Source of the DNA: Diphasiastrum complanatum
Lineage: Eukaryota; Streptophyta; Lycopodiopsida; Lycopodiales; Lycopodiaceae
Length of the DNA stretch: 64,000 bases
Direction: 5' to 3'
Assembly (NCBI GenBank): GCA_029204225.1
Contig: CM055114.1
Coordinates: 12,292,455-12,356,454, forward strand
The translations under genes were made by a program, and so were the position numbers. Below are positions 61,774-64,000 of the stretch, in pieces. The notes beneath the pieces were generated by a model, which worked only from the letters and a program-made list of their open reading frames with translations, had not been told where the DNA came from and did not search any database. The stretch's first letter is position 1. Each line of letters opens with the position of its first letter.

Positions 61774-62457
61774 AATTGCCTCATTGATGTTTGCTATCTC
61801 CGAACTGCTTAAAACTTCACCTGTAGGCTATAAAGTGTATGCTAGAGCCAACTGTGATGTCAGAAATTGATAATAATGACCTGCAATTTTTAGCTTACCA
61901 GGCCACCCGCCGCTCTTTCGCCAAATTGAAAGCCAAACTGGCATCATTTTCCAAAATGCTTCATGTCACCAACCCCCAGCTTTCTACCCAGTAGAATGGT
62001 GAAATCACTTCTGGCGCACTTTGAACACTTTCTCCATGGCAATCACTCTGTTTTGGTGTACCGTACTTGCAGGTATAGTTAGGGTGCCTTTCGTTTGGAG
62101 GCTATAGCCTTTCGTTTGGTCAAAATAGGCTAAAGGAGGTGAAAATAAGGGCAATTTGGGTTTTTGAACTGTTTCTACAGTGTGAAGAAACTTCACCCTT
62201 CAAAGACTTGGGACCCAACAATCTTTTCAGTTTGAAGATTTTTAATGAAGTTGCAATGCACTTTGCACTTCAGACCCTTCAGGCTCTTTCACTTCAATCC
62301 AACGGATCCTTTAGATCCAATGACCCACCCATTGTGAAATGACCATCGTTGATCTGTATGAATCAAGATCAGACAATTGTCAACGCGTCTGTGCGTTGAT
62401 CAAAGGCCCTCGAAGTACTGAACACTTTGGGCCGCTAGCTGGTGATCATGACTGAAC
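61774..62457. other. copia 5' flank, no supported gene
   Basis: Here one expects the element's leader, primer site and 5' LTR. TGTCAGAAATTGATAATA at 61857 resembles a copia LTR edge, and the adjoining minus-strand GTTGGCTCTAGC is only weakly like a primer site. No second LTR copy could be matched. Confidence 0.35.
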
Positions 62458-62688
62458 GTGCGACAACTCTCGCGACCTCCCCTTCTTCTCTCTCTACCAG
62501 CGATGGAGTTTTCTTACTCCTTCACGGGCTATGGCTGCTCCTCATTAATCGCTCTAGCTGTCTTACTCCTCCACGGCCAGTCGCGGCCTTCCTACCGCAG
62601 AATCGCGCTACCAGGACGCCCATTCACAGCCTCTCACAGCTTGAAAAACGTCCTCCTACAGGGAGCTATCTCTGATTTTGTCTCTTGA
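62458..62688 (+). other. short open frame with hydrophobic N-terminal segment, unrecognised
   Basis: From the internal ATG at 62503 it encodes about 61 residues with a hydrophobic stretch (SSLIALAVLLLHG) that looks like a signal peptide or membrane anchor, then an Arg/Ser-rich tail. GC content is above the surroundings. It could be the first exon of a gene or chance. No continuation is visible. Confidence 0.25.
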
Positions 62689-62699
62689 AACCCTAGCAA

Positions 62700-63370
62700 T
62701 TTTTGAAGAGAAGAATGTGAAAAATACAGATCCTAAGTGGATCTAAACTCCAAGATCATTGGCTTGAATGCTTGCACTCCAAACTACATAAGCTAGGAAT
62801 TGGCAACACATTCTATGCTACCTAGAATGCAAAGAACTTGATCAAAAAGCATTTATCACAAATGGAAACTTCCATAAACATCAAGTGCGGCCCAAAATAA
62901 CATTATACAGTCCATAATACATCAGCCTATCACTTTTGGAAAGCACCTAAGATCATACACAATAGCTTGAAGACAATACACACAACAATGCTCTCAATGG
63001 AGGAAGAAACAATGACAATGATCTATTGATCTCAATGAAGCATACAAAAGGTTTCTCCAACCTGTTCTCCACGACTTCCCTACTATTTATGGATGAGGAA
63101 GATGACTCTCTCTCCTCTCTCTAGAAGGTACTTGACCCTAGATATTCCCTATATAGGAAAAATAGCTAAAAATGGCTTATATGACCAAAATACATCAAAA
63201 TGGTCTCATTTTGAAGGGTATGAAGTTTGACACTTCATCATACTGAAAAAATACAGTAAATAAAAACATTGTGGCCTGGTTCACACGTGTGAAACTCCAG
63301 AACCAAAACTATTTACAATTTTAGCCAATTTAGGCCTCAAACTAGCTAGGAAATGTTGACAATTTTCACA
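62700..63370 (-). repeat. candidate 3' LTR of the right-edge copia
   Basis: On the minus strand, after the pol end, a purine-rich GAAGAGGGAG is followed by TGTGAAAATTGTCAACA at 63370, a plausible polypurine-tract/LTR junction. A CCCTATATAGGAAA box lies at 63148-63161. The inner limit near 62700 is a guess. Confidence 0.45.
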
Positions 63371-63410
63371 CTCCCTCTTCAACATTGGATGCTAGTTTCA
63401 ACATAGTCTT

Positions 63411-64000
63411 TCAGCACATTCCAAGATTAGATCTATGCATTAAATATAGGTCCTTTCCCAATGGTTTGGTGAAGATATCAGCCACACACTCCTTTGAAGA
63501 GACATGTTGAAGCTCCACCTCTTTGGCAATGACTTGATCTCTCACAAAATGGTGAGCAATCTCAATGTGCTTGCTCCTTGCATGAAAAACAGGATTGCTT
63601 GCCAAGCTTTGGGCTGAAAGGTTATCACAAAGTATGATTGGAGTCTTCTCTGGTTCCAGCAAGTGAAGATCCAATAACATCCTCTTGATCCAAAGAATCT
63701 CCTTGGTGCATGTTGTTAATGCCTTGTACTCGGCTTCGGTGGAAGATAGAGAGATAGTTGGTTGCTTCTTTGATAGCCATGAGACCACTCCATCTCCAAG
63801 ATAGATTGCAAAGGCACTTGTTGACTTCCTATCCATTTGATCACCTGCAAAATCTGAATCTGAAAATCCACAAAGGTTAGGTGTAGTACCTCCATACAAG
63901 ATGCCAAAATCTCTAGATCCCGAGATGTATCTAAGTACTCTCTTTCCTAGCTTCCAATGAGCCTCACTAGGATCTTGCATAAATTGACTTAGTTTACCAA
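63411..64000 (-). pseudogene. copia RNase H, partial at window edge
   Basis: It enters from the right edge in frame (VNQFMQDPSEAHW) and continues through RVLRYISGSRDFGILY, GFSDSDFAGDQMDRKSTS, WLSKKQPTISLSSTEAEY, CDNLSAQSLASNPVFHARSK and ECVADIFTKPLGKDL to a stop at 63411-63413. No break occurs within the visible 190 codons and the RNase H acidic residues are present. The remainder of the element lies beyond the window, so whether it is intact cannot be judged. Confidence 0.9.

Overview
This is nuclear DNA from a flowering plant; the species cannot be named from the window. The evidence is a plant trihelix transcription factor, spliced eukaryotic reading frames, and a dense layer of plant-type transposable elements (Ty1/copia and Ty3/gypsy LTR retrotransposons, hAT elements and MITEs, a Helitron helicase). 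There are also long (CT)n and (CA)n microsatellites. I saw no rRNA, tRNA, CRISPR array or bacterial-style operon.

Layout. 1-8.9 kb is the only gene-like stretch. It holds a MITE, a BAP31-like ER membrane protein locus with one frameshift, and a GC-rich trihelix transcription factor exon with a (CT)n 5' leader. 9-17.8 kb is a nest: a copia element (host) was split in its reverse transcriptase by a second copia element with a perfect 5-bp target-site duplication. That second element carries an hAT transposase fragment and three hAT-like MITEs with perfect 8-bp duplications. 17.8-26.5 kb is largely featureless AT-rich DNA with microsatellites and an 88-bp tandem duplication. 26.5-43.5 kb is a pile of gypsy and copia pieces: a lone gypsy LTR, a copia RNase H end, a gypsy gag with a 25-bp minisatellite in its leader, a gypsy pol piece, a copia pol core between long inverted repeats, and a 6.3-kb gypsy element with LTR, a tRNA-Asp-like primer site, a hairpin-rich leader, gag and pol. 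43.5-51.6 kb has more LTR fragments and an unrecognised convergent pair of spliced genes (45.9-48.1 kb). 51.6-54.2 kb is a decayed Helitron helicase. 54.6-56.2 kb is a (CT)n-rich higher-order repeat. 57.3-61.8 kb is a nearly intact copia element, and another copia pol runs off the right edge.

Nearly every mobile-element gene is broken by stops, frameshifts, deletions or active-site changes, so most of the window is relic DNA. The exceptions are the trihelix exon, the two-exon minus-strand gene at 47.5-48.1 kb (open throughout), and most of the 57.7-61.8 kb copia polyprotein. The most unusual part is the 45.9-48.1 kb pair: a broken transposase-like gene converging on an intact short gene, inside a segment that appears inverted relative to the LTR halves around it.
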